From Methylobacterium sp. R2-1 (GTDB taxonomy: Bacteria; Pseudomonadota; Alphaproteobacteria; Rhizobiales; Beijerinckiaceae): a stretch of DNA of 64,000 bases. The translations under genes were made by a program, and so were the position numbers. Positions 1-8,735 of this stretch are shown here, one piece after another; position 1 is the stretch's first letter, and every line of letters starts with the position of its first letter. Where the stretch lies: contig NZ_JACHWM010000001.1 of NCBI RefSeq assembly GCF_014191355.1, positions 248,001 through 312,000 of the forward strand, read 5' to 3'. The notes beneath the pieces are model-generated. The model saw nothing but the letters and a program-made list of their open reading frames with translations. It had not been told where the DNA came from and did no database searches.

Positions 1-1525
1 GCAGGGCGAAGCGGTACCCAAGGGCGCGGAACGAGCGCTCGAAGGTGGCGCCGCTGCGCAGATCCTCCCGATGGAGCCGCGGTGCGTCGAAACGCACGCC
101 CGTGAGGAATGACAGGCGGTCGATCAGGAACAACCGATCCTCGGCGAAGACCGAGGCTTGGTTCGTGCGCGTTGCATAGGCCGGGCTCGCCCGGCCGCCA
201 GGCGGGAAGAAGCCGGGATCGTAGTCGTACAGGGGTACGCTCGTGGGCGTCTCGGAAAAGGTGAAGTTGTTGGTGTGGCGGAAGCTGACGTGGTTTACGT
301 CGAAGCCGGCAGAGAACGTGTTGGAGAAGCCGAACAGCGAATGGCGGAAGGTTGCGTCGAGCCGATTCCCGATCTGTTCTTGGCTGTGATAGATTTCGAG
401 ATAGTCGGAGCGGTCGACCAATCCGGTTGCGGGATTGAAGCGGTACTGTTCGACGTCGCGCCAGTGCCGGCGGCTCTGGAGACGGTAGGCGGTGTTCCGC
501 ACCGTCACGTCGGCCGACGGGGTCCACTCGGTCCGAAACTGGGTCCAATTGTCGGTCCAGGCGATCTTCGAATCGCGGACGTTGTAGTTGTTGAAGCGAA
601 TGGAATCGGGGACGCGCCCGTTCACCAGCGGCGTCCCCCAATAGCGGGTCGGCTCCTGGTAGCCGAGATCGTGGCTGAGCGTGAAGGCGAGATCCGGATT
701 TGCTTGGAGCGTCAGCGCGCCCGAGACGGCAAGGTTGCGGAAGTCACCCTCCGGCGTGATCCAGCCGTCGGCGCGGTTGCCGCTGACATTGAGGCGATAG
801 GCCAGCGATTCGCCGATCGGCCCGGTCGAATCGACCGCGGCGCGGACGATGCCGTCCTCCCCGAGGCCGAAGCGGGCGACGTTGAGCGGCGTGAACATCG
901 GCTTCTTCGACACGACGTTGACAATGCCGCCGATGGCGCCGTCGCCGTAGAGGACGGAGGCCGGCCCGCGCAGCACCTCGATCCGTTCCACGTTCCATGT
1001 ATCGAACGGGAAGGTAACGGTGTTGGCACCGACATAGAGCCGTGTGCCGTCGAACAGGGTCTGGATCGAATTTTGCCCGGCAAAGCCGCGGGCGGTGAAG
1101 AAGCCGAGTCCCGAGCCCGGCGAGCCGAAGGCGGTGATGCCGGTGCCGTTCTGAGAGACCGCCTCGAGGACGCTGTTCTGCCCGCGCAGACGAATGGTCT
1201 CGCCTGAGATGATGTCGAGGCTTGCAGGCGTTTCGAGCGGCGTGAGCCCGAGACGGCTCGCTGAGCGCGACGGCGTACGCAGGTTGAGCCCGACCGGCGA
1301 GGACTGTGTCAGGCCTGGAATCCGCAAGGCGGCAGCGGCTTCTGCGCCGACAGCATCGGCGGGCGCGTTGGGGGGCAGACCGATTCCGGCACCCCCCTGC
1401 ACGGCGATTTCATCGAGATGTGTGAGCGGTTCCTGAGCCCGAACCGGGCTGGACATCGTGAGGGGGAGGGCGGCCGCAACGGACAAGAGAGACCGGCCGC
1501 GGGCGCGACGGTGGGACGACGACAT
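1..1525 (-). CDS. TonB-dependent outer-membrane receptor (3' end beyond window)
   Basis: The minus-strand frame is open from an ATG at 1525 to the window edge (508 codons visible). The N-terminus has a basic, hydrophobic signal peptide ending near VRAQE. A plug domain follows, with the typical segments SLDIISGETIR, VERIEVLRGPASVLYG and GGIVNVVSKKP, then the beginning of a beta-barrel rich in aromatic strands. Such receptors import iron chelates or corrinoids across the outer membrane using TonB-ExbBD energy. The plug resembles siderophore receptors, but the cobalamin riboswitch 135 bases upstream suggests a corrinoid or B12-linked substrate. No strong ribosome binding site is visible before the ATG. 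The long plus-strand frame here is only antisense. Confidence 0.9.
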   Translation of the reverse strand, partial: MSSSHRRARGRSLLSVAAALPLTMSSPVRAQEPLTHLDEIAVQGGAGIGLPPNAPADAVGAEAAAALRIPGLTQSSPVGLNLRTPSRSASRLGLTPLETPASLDIISGETIRLRGQNSVLEAVSQNGTGITAFGSPGSGLGFFTARGFAGQNSIQTLFDGTRLYVGANTVTFPFDTWNVERIEVLRGPASVLYGDGAIGGIVNVVSKKPMFTPLNVARFGLGEDGIVRAAVDSTGPIGESLAYRLNVSGNRADGWITPEGDFRNLAVSGALTLQANPDLAFTLSHDLGYQEPTRYWGTPLVNGRVPDSIRFNNYNVRDSKIAWTDNWTQFRTEWTPSADVTVRNTAYRLQSRRHWRDVEQYRFNPATGLVDRSDYLEIYHSQEQIGNRLDATFRHSLFGFSNTFSAGFDVNHVSFRHTNNFTFSETPTSVPLYDYDPGFFPPGGRASPAYATRTNQASVFAEDRLFLIDRLSFLTGVRFDAPRLHREDLRSGATFERSFRALGYRFAL

Positions 1526-1659
1526 GACGGAGACGAGGCCTCGGCACAGACGGTGGCACGTCACCGCGATCGAGGCCGGTCCGCGTCGGCCATAGGCCTT
1601 CAGCGTCTCGACACCTGCTGGGACACCCCGCCCGGCATGGCTCGCGTGTGACCACGAAT

Positions 1660-1833
1660 GACGGCAGGTCTCCTGGCTTGCGGGTCGTCGTCCTCCATCG
1701 TCTTCCCAGGCGAGGCATGCCCAGTGACGTGGTGATGGAGGTCTCTCCGCTCACAGTTGCGGGGACAGCCGCGGAATCGGGCTCGGAAGAACCCTTCACC
1801 GCATTCCCTTTTGATCCCTTGCGGGAACCGTCA
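1660..1833 (-). promoter_or_regulatory. Cobalamin (AdoCbl) riboswitch
   Basis: Read on the minus strand, this segment carries the conserved blocks in order: GGTTCCC near the 5' end, GGGAATGCGGTG, the CCCGCAACTGTGAGC block (complement of 1751-1764), a GGGAAG element and the B12 box AGCCAGGAGACCTGCC at the 3' end. This is the classic B12-sensing aptamer that lowers expression of the downstream gene when adenosylcobalamin is plentiful. It sits between any promoter and the TonB receptor. The 134 bases between the aptamer and the start codon (1526-1659) would hold the expression platform; I see no clear terminator there. Confidence 0.93.
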
Positions 1834-1954
1834 AAGGCCAAGCTACGGCTTCGGGAGCGTTGAGGTCAATGCGTCCGGCATCGATCGCTGTGACCACGTG
1901 ACTGGGATCCACCGTCACAAACCACGCCACCCACAAATTTGGATGCGGCCGAAA

Positions 1955-1981
1955 TAAAAAAGGCCGTCCCGAAGGACGGCC
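1955..1981 (-). terminator. Rho-independent terminator of candidate sRNA
   Basis: Minus strand: GGCCGUCC, UUCG loop, GGACGGCC (1981-1962), followed directly by a run of six U. It is a textbook intrinsic terminator pointing leftward. The 1834-1954 stretch between it and the riboswitch shows no gene. Confidence 0.88.
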
Positions 1982-2045
1982 CGAAGTCTAGGGAGGAAAC
2001 GCCCAAGAAGGGCTGCAGGACCGCGACGCCATCGCGATCCGGCAT
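1955..2045 (-). ncRNA. Candidate small regulatory RNA with anti-Shine-Dalgarno linker
   Basis: On the minus strand a transcript from about 2045 to 1955 would be roughly 90 nt. It would fold into a perfect 8-bp hairpin (2039-2019), a 4-bp hairpin (2013-2001), a single-stranded linker containing GUUUCCUCCC (2000-1991), and an 8-bp UUCG-loop terminator with a U tract (1981-1955). A promoter-like pair lies just upstream. Exposed CCUCC motifs that target ribosome binding sites are known in several alphaproteobacterial sRNA families. This locus is inferred from structure only. No protein frame that respects the terminator is convincing here. Confidence 0.5.
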
Positions 2046-2051
2046 GCCCAC

Positions 2052-2080
2052 TATTTCTCACGTTGCACTGCACCATGCAA
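2052..2080 (-). promoter_or_regulatory. Putative promoter of candidate sRNA
   Basis: Minus strand: a TTGCAT -35-like hexamer (2080-2075), a 17-base spacer and a GAAATA -10-like hexamer (2057-2052). Initiation would fall near 2045, just ahead of the first hairpin. The hexamers match the consensus only partly. Confidence 0.4.
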
Positions 2081-2190
2081 TTGGCGGCGCGTCGGAACGG
2101 CTATGCGCCCATCGCATATGTCGGCGTTGCTCGATCCAGCGGAGCCAAACGCCCGCCCACGAGTTCCGGTCCTCCCGACGTCGCTTTTGG

Positions 2191-2331
2191 ATGCCTGAGA
2201 TGCCTCGCTGGATGTATGCCTTCCCTGTCGTGCTGTTGGTGATGGCAGCGCTCATCGTATTTGCCTTCACGCGCACCGGCCCGACCGACAACCAGAACAC
2301 CCATACGCCGCAGAGCGGCCAAGCGCGCTGA
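2191..2331 (+). CDS. Small single-pass membrane protein, hypothetical
   Basis: A 46-residue frame starting at ATG 2191 (alternative in-frame ATG at 2200). After a short aromatic start, residues about 8-27 form one strongly hydrophobic membrane helix (YAFPVVLLVMAALIVFAF). A polar, Thr/Gln/Asn-rich tail follows. No ribosome binding site is obvious, and a longer upstream reading of this frame would run through the sRNA terminator region, so I reject that extension. No family is recognised. Short one-helix proteins of this kind are common in methylobacteria but are rarely characterised. Confidence 0.5.
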   Translation: MPEMPRWMYAFPVVLLVMAALIVFAFTRTGPTDNQNTHTPQSGQAR

Positions 2332-2436
2332 GGCCGATACAAACGGTTCGTTCTCACAGTTCGCGTGTCTCCCCTGATCCTCTCCGGCCTGCAAATTGCA
2401 AAGCCGACTGGCAGGATCGATCGAAGGAGGGCTGTC

Positions 2437-2856
2437 ATGCGGATCGGATGCGCAGTTTTGCTGACCGGATTGCTGATCCCATCCGCATCGAGGGCTGTGG
2501 AGGCGCAGGCGGACGTCGTCTCCTTCGTCGGGACAGCGCGGCACCATATCGGCGAGCGCGTAACGCTTGATCACTGCCACCTCGTCTACGCGACTGAGGA
2601 GGAGATCACTTGCGTCGGCCTGTTGCCGAGGGATGCCGCAGGCGATGTTCGCATGGCAGGCAAGCTCCTGATCCGCGTCGGTGCAGCGGAGGCATCGGGC
2701 CATAGACGCGCCCTCGCCCACTGCGCCGGAGGAGCCCTCAACGGCAGCTGCGAGGTGAGCGTTTCCGGCGAGGTATTCGATGCCTCCCGATCCTTCGGAC
2801 TGGACGAGGCGCGCCTGATCGGTCTGCGCGAGGCGGCGATCCGCTGGCCTGACTGA
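2437..2856 (+). CDS. Exported hypothetical protein
   Basis: A 139-residue protein. ATG 2437 is chosen because a strong AAGGAGG site sits at 2424-2430; upstream in-frame codons lack one. Residues 1-23 form a Sec signal peptide (hydrophobic core GCAVLLTGLLIPSAS, cleavage near SRAVEA). The mature part is soluble, contains four cysteines in pairs that could form periplasmic disulfides, and ends in an acidic/Arg-rich helix. No known domain is recognised. It is probably periplasmic. Confidence 0.75.
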   Translation: MRIGCAVLLTGLLIPSASRAVEAQADVVSFVGTARHHIGERVTLDHCHLVYATEEEITCVGLLPRDAAGDVRMAGKLLIRVGAAEASGHRRALAHCAGGALNGSCEVSVSGEVFDASRSFGLDEARLIGLREAAIRWPD

Positions 2857-2977
2857 TGGATCGGTCCGCTGCCCTGCGTGGAAGGCGCGAAAGTGTGCTT
2901 TGCGAGTCGGCCTGGGAGGGAGCGGCGACGTGAACCGTCGAAGGCCTACGGCGTTGGAACTCCAAGGGAGTTTACCG

Positions 2978-3241
2978 ATGATCGCACGTCTCATTTCCGC
3001 GGTGGCCCTCACGGCCGCCCTCGCTGTTCCCGCCGTCGCCCAGAGACCGGCTCAGACCGGCACCGGGGGCGATCCAGGCTCGACCATCTACGCGCCCAAC
3101 ACGTCCCCCGTCGGCCGGACCATGCCGCCCGCTGCGGGCGGAGGGGCTCGGCGCGATTCGGTCAATCCCGACCGCGAAACCGCCATGGAGCGGAAGAACG
3201 ACAAGATCGATACCGGGATCTGCATCGGCTGCGACAAGTAG
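2978..3241 (+). CDS. Small exported hypothetical protein
   Basis: An 87-residue protein from ATG 2978, preceded by AAGGGAG at 2964-2970. A signal peptide (residues 1-21, ending AVPAVAQ) is followed by a Gly/Pro/Thr-rich low-complexity stretch. The charged C-terminus ends in CIGCDK, with two cysteines two residues apart. The end looks like a metal or redox CxxC motif, but with only one pair this is speculative. It faces ccmB convergently with 57 bases between stops. Confidence 0.65.
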   Translation: MIARLISAVALTAALAVPAVAQRPAQTGTGGDPGSTIYAPNTSPVGRTMPPAAGGGARRDSVNPDRETAMERKNDKIDTGICIGCDK

Positions 3242-3246
3242 GTTCG

Positions 3247-3291
3247 GCCGCTCGCGATAGGCTGCTGACGACGCCCTTTTCCGCGAGCGGC
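3247..3291. terminator. Inverted repeat between convergent genes, probable shared terminator
   Basis: GCCGCTCGCG at 3247-3256 is perfectly complementary to CGCGAGCGGC at 3282-3291, with a 25-base loop. It lies exactly between the two convergent stop codons. The U tract is weak (CCCTTTT in the loop), so efficiency is uncertain. Confidence 0.5.
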
Positions 3292-3298
3292 GCTCGGA

Positions 3299-3967
3299 TC
3301 ACTCCGACCAGCGCAGGGCAGCCGCCGCGGCCAGCGTGCCGACCACCGCCGCGATCAGGCTCAGAGCGGCCAGCACGGTGAGCGGGGTCGCGAACGGCAC
3401 CGTGCCGCCGAGCGCGGCCTCCGCGGCCGAGACGCCGAAGATCAGGGTCGGGATCATCAGCGGCAGCACGACGATCGCCAGGATCAGTCCGCCTCGGCGG
3501 ATGGTCGCCGTCAAGGCTGCGCCGACGGCACCGATGAAGGCCAGGGCCGGTGTGCCCAGCGCGAGCGTCAGCGCCGTTGCGGCCATGGCCGTCGGTGAGA
3601 GTGCCACCAGTAATCCGAACAGCGGCGAGGCGAGCGCCAGGGGCAGGCCGGTCGTGAGCCACGAGGCGAGCACCTTCGCCAGCACCACCAGTTCCAACGG
3701 CACGGCCGCGCCGGTCATCAGATCGAGAGAGCCGTCTTCCTCGTCCGATTGAAACAACCGGTCCAGGCCGATCAGCGTGGCGAGCACGGCCGAGAGCCAC
3801 AGGATCGCCGGGCCGATCCGCGAGAGCAGGTTCAGGTCCGGCCCGAGGGCGAAGGGCACCAGCACCACGATCATCAGGAAGAAGACGAGCGACAGGGCCC
3901 CCGAGCCGCCGACCCGGGCGGCAAGCTTCAGATCGCGCGCAAGCAGGGCGGAGAACGCGCGGATCAT
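3299..3967 (-). CDS. ccmB: Heme exporter subunit CcmB
   Basis: A 222-residue integral membrane protein with six hydrophobic segments and the CcmB-type FQSDEEDGSLDLM motif near residue 75. CcmB is the permease of the CcmAB(CD) ABC complex that supplies heme to CcmE for System I cytochrome c maturation in the periplasm. Its ATG overlaps the ccmA stop by four bases, so the two are translationally coupled. The length is normal for the family. The usual downstream genes ccmC, ccmD and ccmG are not present here, because the next gene is convergent. Confidence 0.93.
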   Translation of the reverse strand: MIRAFSALLARDLKLAARVGGSGALSLVFFLMIVVLVPFALGPDLNLLSRIGPAILWLSAVLATLIGLDRLFQSDEEDGSLDLMTGAAVPLELVVLAKVLASWLTTGLPLALASPLFGLLVALSPTAMAATALTLALGTPALAFIGAVGAALTATIRRGGLILAIVVLPLMIPTLIFGVSAAEAALGGTVPFATPLTVLAALSLIAAVVGTLAAAAALRWSE

Positions 3968-4611
3968 AGCCAATTCTCCCCCTCGAACGCTTCCTCGGGC
4001 ACGGAAGGGGACAAGACGGGCTCGATGCGCAGCTCGCGAGCATCCTCCAAGCCGAGGGCTTGGTGCGTTGCAGCAATCACGAGCCCGCCCTCGGTCCGGT
4101 GGTGTCTCATCAGGTCGGCGAGCACCCCTTGCGAGGCGAGATCGAGAGCGGCGGTCGGCTCGTCGAGGAGCCAGAGTGGACGGCGGCAGACGAGGAGCCG
4201 CGCCAGGGCCACCCGGCGCCGCTGCCCCGCCGACAGGTAGCCGACCGGCAGCCGCGCCACGTGCGGCAGGCCCATCGCTTCGAGAGCCTGCGCCGGAGAG
4301 GCGGCGGGATTGCCGAGAAGGTCGCGGGCGAATTCGAGATTCTCCGCAGCCGTCAGCGCCGATTTCAGTCCATCCCGGTGTCCGACTACGTGAAGGCATT
4401 CCGGCAGGGTCGCCTCGCCGATGCCTTCGGCGCGGATCGCGCCGGCATCGGGCTTGAGGCGCCCCGCAAGCATCGTCAGCAGGCTCGACTTGCCCGCACC
4501 GTTGCGCCCGGTGACCATCAGTCCTTCGCCGGGGCCGACGGCGAAGGAGAGGCCAGAGAAGATCCGGCGTCCCGAGCGGCGGCAGGCGAGATTCTCGACG
4601 ATCAACCGCAC
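3964..4611 (-). CDS. ccmA: Heme exporter ATP-binding protein CcmA
   Basis: A 215-residue ABC ATPase. Walker A is GRNGAGKSS (about residues 36-44), the signature is LSAGQRRR, Walker B is PLWLLDEPT, and the switch His is in the ATHQ motif. It is a typical short CcmA and drives the CcmB/CcmC heme-handling complex at the inner membrane. The start at 4611 gives the standard N-terminus MRLIVENLACRRSGR. It is divergent from acnA with about 725 bases between, an arrangement that, from memory, also occurs in other Rhizobiales. Confidence 0.94.
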   Translation of the reverse strand: MRLIVENLACRRSGRRIFSGLSFAVGPGEGLMVTGRNGAGKSSLLTMLAGRLKPDAGAIRAEGIGEATLPECLHVVGHRDGLKSALTAAENLEFARDLLGNPAASPAQALEAMGLPHVARLPVGYLSAGQRRRVALARLLVCRRPLWLLDEPTAALDLASQGVLADLMRHHRTEGGLVIAATHQALGLEDARELRIEPVLSPSVPEEAFEGENWL

Positions 4612-5337
4612 GGATCGGCCTTGGATGAGGGGAATGTCCGCACTTTCCGTCTACGTCCCGAAGGAAGCTGATTGGCCTCCCTCGGCGCGGAGGCGGCTCG
4701 ATTCCGGATCTCGCCTGCGAGCCGGTCGTTGGCGGCCTATAGCCGATCGTCCTGCGCCGCGTGAACCGCCTGAGTCTCCGGCGCATTGATTCTGCAACGC
4801 CCACAGGCGTTTTCGCACGATGGGCCATCATGGCTCCTGAGCCGCCTCCAAGGGCTCCTCCGTGCGTGACCGAGGAAGAAGCGGCCCGCGATCCCGCAGC
4901 GATGGCCGGATACGTGGAACTGGAACCCGTCTCGCACGTCTGACGCCGGAGCAACACGACGCGTTCCGGGCGGCGCTGCGTCGCTACTACAACTCGGACC
5001 GGAAGGGCTGACCCTAGGAGTTTTGCACCGCGTTCAGAGGGGGGATGTCAGTCGCGCGCCTGTGTCATTGGGCCAGTAGCGGCCAATTTCGAAACGTTCT
5101 ATAGACCGGCCCAGGCTGCGCCGCGCGATCATTCAAGGGCGTCCAAACCGCCCCTCGCGCACCATCCTGAGTGTCATTCGCGGGCCTCCCGGCGCCGGGA
5201 GTTTCCCGAGGGCACTCGCTACCCGGGCACCCCCGGGGCGGCGCGCGCTCCTTGGAGCGCATCCGGCCGAACACCTCTCGTGGCGCAGGTTATGCCTGCT
5301 CCGTGTTCGCTAACGCCAGCTCAGGACGCGACTCGCC
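4612..5337. other. Intergenic region between ccmA and acnA
   Basis: A 726-base gap that must contain the ccmA and acnA promoters. I see no convincing -35/-10 pair, only an AT-richer patch near 5080-5105. It includes a possible broken small gene (4830-5011, listed separately) and short GC-rich palindromes such as CCCGGCGCCGGG near 5189-5200. No RNA gene is recognised. Confidence 0.5.
4830..5011 (+). pseudogene. Possible frameshifted small protein
   Basis: Two overlapping frames each look like half of one protein. From ATG 4830 one frame reads through TEEEAARDPAAMAGYVELEP and then stops at 4941-4943. The neighbouring frame, open from GTG 4862, ends in RLTPEQHDAFRAALRRYYN and stops at 5009-5011. 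Both halves have natural-looking amphipathic composition, so one indel near 4935 could have split a gene of about 60 codons. No family is recognised. It could equally be chance in GC-rich DNA. Confidence 0.25.
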
Positions 5338-8037
5338 GTGGCATCGCTCGACAGTTTCAAGGCCCGCCAGACGCTTGAGGCAGGGGGCAAGACCTACACC
5401 TATTACTCGATTCTCGAGGCACAGAAGAACGGCTTGGCCAACGCGGCCGCGCTACCGTTCTCGATGAAGGTGATCCTCGAGAATCTTCTGCGCTTCGAGG
5501 ACGATCGCTCGGTCCGTAAGGGCGACATCGAGGCCGCCGTCGCGTGGCTCGGCAACAAGGGCACGGCCGAGACCGAGATCGCCTTCCGCCCCTCCCGCGT
5601 ACTGATGCAGGACTTCACCGGTGTTCCCGCCGTGGTCGACCTCGCGGCGATGCGTGACGCCATGGCCTCGCTCGGCGGCGACCCCCAGAAGATCAACCCG
5701 CTGGTGCCGGTCGATCTCGTCATCGACCACTCGGTGATCGTGGACGAGTTCGGGACCCCGAAAGCGCTCGGCGATAACGTCGCCCTCGAATACGCCCGCA
5801 ACGGCGAACGCTACACCTTCCTGAAATGGGGTCAGTCGGCGTTCCGTAACTTCTCCGTCGTGCCCCCGGGCACCGGCATCTGCCATCAGGTGAACTTGGA
5901 ATACCTGTCGCAGACGGTCTGGACCCGGACCGAGGACGGCACCGAGATCGCTTATCCGGACAGCCTCGTCGGCACCGATTCGCACACCACCATGGTCAAT
6001 GGCCTTGCCGTGCTCGGTTGGGGCGTCGGCGGCATCGAGGCCGAGGCGGCCATGCTCGGTCAGCCGCTGTCGATGCTGATTCCGGAAGTCATCGGCTTCA
6101 GGCTATCGGGCAAGCTGCCCGAGGGCACCACCGCGACCGACCTCGTGCTCACCGTCACGCAGATGCTGCGCAAGAAGGGTGTGGTCGGCAAGTTCGTGGA
6201 GTTCTACGGCCCCGGCCTCGACGACATGCCGGTGGCCGACCGCGCGACCATCTCCAACATGGCGCCGGAATACGGCGCGACCTGCGGCTTCTTCCCGATC
6301 GACCAGAAGACTATCGACTTCCTGAAGGTCACCGGCCGGCAGGACGAGCGCATCGCCCTCGTTGAGGCCTACGCCAAGGCGCAGGGCATGTGGCGCGATG
6401 CGAAGACCCCCGATCCGGTCTTCACCGACACGCTCGAACTCGACATGGGCACCGTGCGCCCGTCGCTCGCCGGCCCGAAGCGTCCGCAGGACCGCGTGCT
6501 TCTCGACGCCGCCAAGCCCGGCTTTGCCGACGCCATGGAGAAGGAGTTCAAGAAGGCGGCCGACATCGCCAGCCGCTACCCGGTCGAAGGCACGAACTTC
6601 GACATCGGCCACGGCGACGTGGTGATCGCCGCGATCACGTCCTGCACCAACACCTCGAATCCGAGCGTGATGATCGGCGCCGGGCTGCTGGCCCGCAACG
6701 CGGTCGCAAAGGGACTCTCTTCGAAGCCGTGGGTGAAGACCTCGCTTGCCCCCGGATCTCAGGTCGTCGGCGAGTATCTCGAGAAGTCCGGTCTGCAGAC
6801 GAGCCTCGACGCACTCGGCTTCAACCTCGTCGGCTTCGGCTGCACCACCTGCATCGGCAATTCCGGTCCACTTCCGGCTCCGATCTCAAAGGCGATCAAC
6901 GACAACGATGTCGTCGCGGCGGCCGTCCTCTCGGGCAACCGCAACTTCGAGGGCCGCGTAAATCCGGATGTGCGGGCGAACTACCTCGCCTCGCCGCCGC
7001 TGGTCGTGGCCTACGCGCTGGCCGGATCGCTCCAGATCGACATCACCAGGGAGCCGCTCGGACAGGGCTCGGACGGCAAGCCGGTCTACCTGAAGGACAT
7101 CTGGCCGTCGTCGGAGGAGGTGAACCGCTTCATCGAGGAGAACATCACCTCGGAGCTGTTCAAGAGCCGCTACGCCGACGTGTTCGGCGGCGACGAGAAC
7201 TGGAAGGGGGTCGAAGTCACCGAGGCCGAGACCTTCGCCTGGGATGCCGGCTCCACCTATGTGCAGAATCCGCCCTATTTCGAGGGCATGACCAAGACGC
7301 CCGACCCGATCACCGATATCGAGGGGGCGCGCATCCTCGGCCTGTTCCTCGATTCAATCACGACCGACCACATCTCGCCGGCCGGCAACATCCGCGCGGC
7401 CTCGCCCGCCGGTGCGTACCTGCAGGAGCATCAGGTGCGGGTGCAGGACTTCAACCAGTACGGCACGCGCCGCGGCAACCACGAGGTGATGATGCGGGGC
7501 ACCTTCGCCAACATCCGCATCAAGAACCAAATGGTGAGGGACGAGAGCGGCAATGTCGTCGAGGGCGGCTGGACCTTGCACCAGCCCGACGGCGAACGGA
7601 TGTACATCTACGACGCTGCGCAGAAATACGCGGAGGAGGGTACGCCGCTGGTCGTCTTCGCCGGCAAGGAGTACGGCACCGGCTCGTCCCGAGACTGGGC
7701 GGCCAAGGGCACAAAACTACTCGGAGTGCGCGCCGTGATCGCAGAGAGCTTCGAGCGTATCCACCGCTCGAACCTCGTCGGCATGGGCGTGGTCCCGCTC
7801 GTCTTCCAGGGTGACACGTCCTGGCAGTCCCTCGGGCTGAAGGGCGACGAGACCGTGACGATCAAGGGCTTGGCCGGCGAGTTGAAGCCGCGCCAGACGC
7901 TGATAGCCGAAATCACTTCTGCGGACGGCTCGAAAAAGGAGGTCCCGCTGACCTGCCGGATCGATACGCTCGACGAGTTGGAATACTTCCGCAACGGCGG
8001 CATCCTGCCCTACGTGCTGCGGTCGCTGGCGGCGTAA
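5338..8037 (+). CDS. acnA: Aconitate hydratase AcnA
   Basis: An 899-residue aconitase that isomerises citrate to isocitrate via cis-aconitate in the TCA/glyoxylate cycles. The GTG at 5338 gives the family N-terminus [10 protein letters not shown] and has AGGA about 12 bases upstream. The [4Fe-4S] ligands are C436 (SCTNTS) and C502/C505 (GCTTCIGN). The C-terminal swivel domain carries the conserved [13 protein letters not shown] segment. Length and domain order match AcnA/IRP1-type enzymes. It appears monocistronic, with a strong terminator 30 bases after the stop. Confidence 0.98.
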   Translation: MASLDSFKARQTLEAGGKTYTYYSILEAQKNGLANAAALPFSMKVILENLLRFEDDRSVRKGDIEAAVAWLGNKGTAETEIAFRPSRVLMQDFTGVPAVVDLAAMRDAMASLGGDPQKINPLVPVDLVIDHSVIVDEFGTPKALGDNVALEYARNGERYTFLKWGQSAFRNFSVVPPGTGICHQVNLEYLSQTVWTRTEDGTEIAYPDSLVGTDSHTTMVNGLAVLGWGVGGIEAEAAMLGQPLSMLIPEVIGFRLSGKLPEGTTATDLVLTVTQMLRKKGVVGKFVEFYGPGLDDMPVADRATISNMAPEYGATCGFFPIDQKTIDFLKVTGRQDERIALVEAYAKAQGMWRDAKTPDPVFTDTLELDMGTVRPSLAGPKRPQDRVLLDAAKPGFADAMEKEFKKAADIASRYPVEGTNFDIGHGDVVIAAITSCTNTSNPSVMIGAGLLARNAVAKGLSSKPWVKTSLAPGSQVVGEYLEKSGLQTSLDALGFNLVGFGCTTCIGNSGPLPAPISKAINDNDVVAAAVLSGNRNFEGRVNPDVRANYLASPPLVVAYALAGSLQIDITREPLGQGSDGKPVYLKDIWPSSEEVNRFIEENITSELFKSRYADVFGGDENWKGVEVTEAETFAWDAGSTYVQNPPYFEGMTKTPDPITDIEGARILGLFLDSITTDHISPAGNIRAASPAGAYLQEHQVRVQDFNQYGTRRGNHEVMMRGTFANIRIKNQMVRDESGNVVEGGWTLHQPDGERMYIYDAAQKYAEEGTPLVVFAGKEYGTGSSRDWAAKGTKLLGVRAVIAESFERIHRSNLVGMGVVPLVFQGDTSWQSLGLKGDETVTIKGLAGELKPRQTLIAEITSADGSKKEVPLTCRIDTLDELEYFRNGGILPYVLRSLAA

Positions 8038-8063
8038 ACCCTGCCTCGGCTTGCACGATCTGA

Positions 8064-8092
8064 AAGCCTCTCCCGTAGGGAGGGGCTTTTTT
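8064..8092 (+). terminator. Rho-independent terminator of acnA
   Basis: AAGCCTCTCCC, GTA loop, GGGAGGGGCTT form an 11-bp stem (one G-U), followed by a run of six T. A matching A-run is weak on the other side, so it acts mainly rightward. Confidence 0.9.
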
Positions 8093-8122
8093 GTTGATCG
8101 GCCGGCTGGGCTTGGAGCGAGG

Positions 8123-8524
8123 ATGGGACGGCGGACGAAACGCATCCTCGTTGGCGTCGCAGCCGCGTTGCTGGTCGCGCTGACGCTTGTCGGCGTCTTC
8201 TGGCTCACGGCATGGTGGGCCTTGAAGCCGTCGCCTGCTTGGCGTCCGCCACTCGCCGCAGGGTTGCCTTCGGAATTTCGGGAGGCGGACCGCGTCTTCT
8301 CGGACCGCGTTCTGGGCACCTTTCCGGTCGGCTCGCCGGAAGCCGTCCTCGCCCGCGTGCTGGAAGCGCAGGGCTTCGAACGGCGCGATCACGAGGGCCG
8401 CCGCCGATCCAATTTCGTGCAGCAGAGCTTTCCCTGCCAGCTTGCCTGGAGCGTCGAATGGGACGCCGATGGTGACGGCAGGATCGCCCATATCGAGGCG
8501 CACTATCATGGCGTGTGCCTCTGA
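8123..8524 (+). CDS. Membrane-anchored hypothetical protein
   Basis: A 133-residue protein starting at ATG 8123 (GGAGCGAGG immediately upstream; the longer frame would begin inside the acnA terminator). A basic start (MGRRTKR) precedes one transmembrane helix at about residues 8-31, followed by a periplasmic domain. That domain has a sequence pattern GTFPVGSPEAVLARVLEAQGF reminiscent of small envelope proteins that use a DUF-type alpha/beta fold, and two conserved-looking cysteines. Its function is unknown. Confidence 0.75.
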   Translation: MGRRTKRILVGVAAALLVALTLVGVFWLTAWWALKPSPAWRPPLAAGLPSEFREADRVFSDRVLGTFPVGSPEAVLARVLEAQGFERRDHEGRRRSNFVQQSFPCQLAWSVEWDADGDGRIAHIEAHYHGVCL

Positions 8525-8735
8525 GACGCTGACGGATCGACCGCCCCGGCGTGCTTCGAGGCCGAGCTTGCACGGCGCCTCATGATGAGGAGCGAAGAGC
8601 CTTCCAAAGCAATCGGGGTTAACAGGCCATAAAGCGACCGCCGTCGCTCGACGCTTCATCGGCGCATCCGCTATTCCCTCTCCTTCGAACGCTCCGCCCG
8701 AGCGACGCGGCGGGCCGGCTGGAAAGTGATGCTCT

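Noticed and set aside
158..1207. Plus-strand frame of 349 codons over the first kilobase
   Set aside because: It is antisense to the TonB receptor, which has clear plug motifs; the plus-strand translation is Arg/Ala/Gly-rich and matches nothing.
1939..2331. Longer version (130 residues) of the small membrane protein
   Set aside because: It would start in the sRNA terminator and read across the sRNA locus; only the last 46 residues look natural.
4612..5337. A second riboswitch or RNA thermometer upstream of acnA
   Set aside because: Short GC palindromes occur but no conserved aptamer pattern or ordered stem set is visible.
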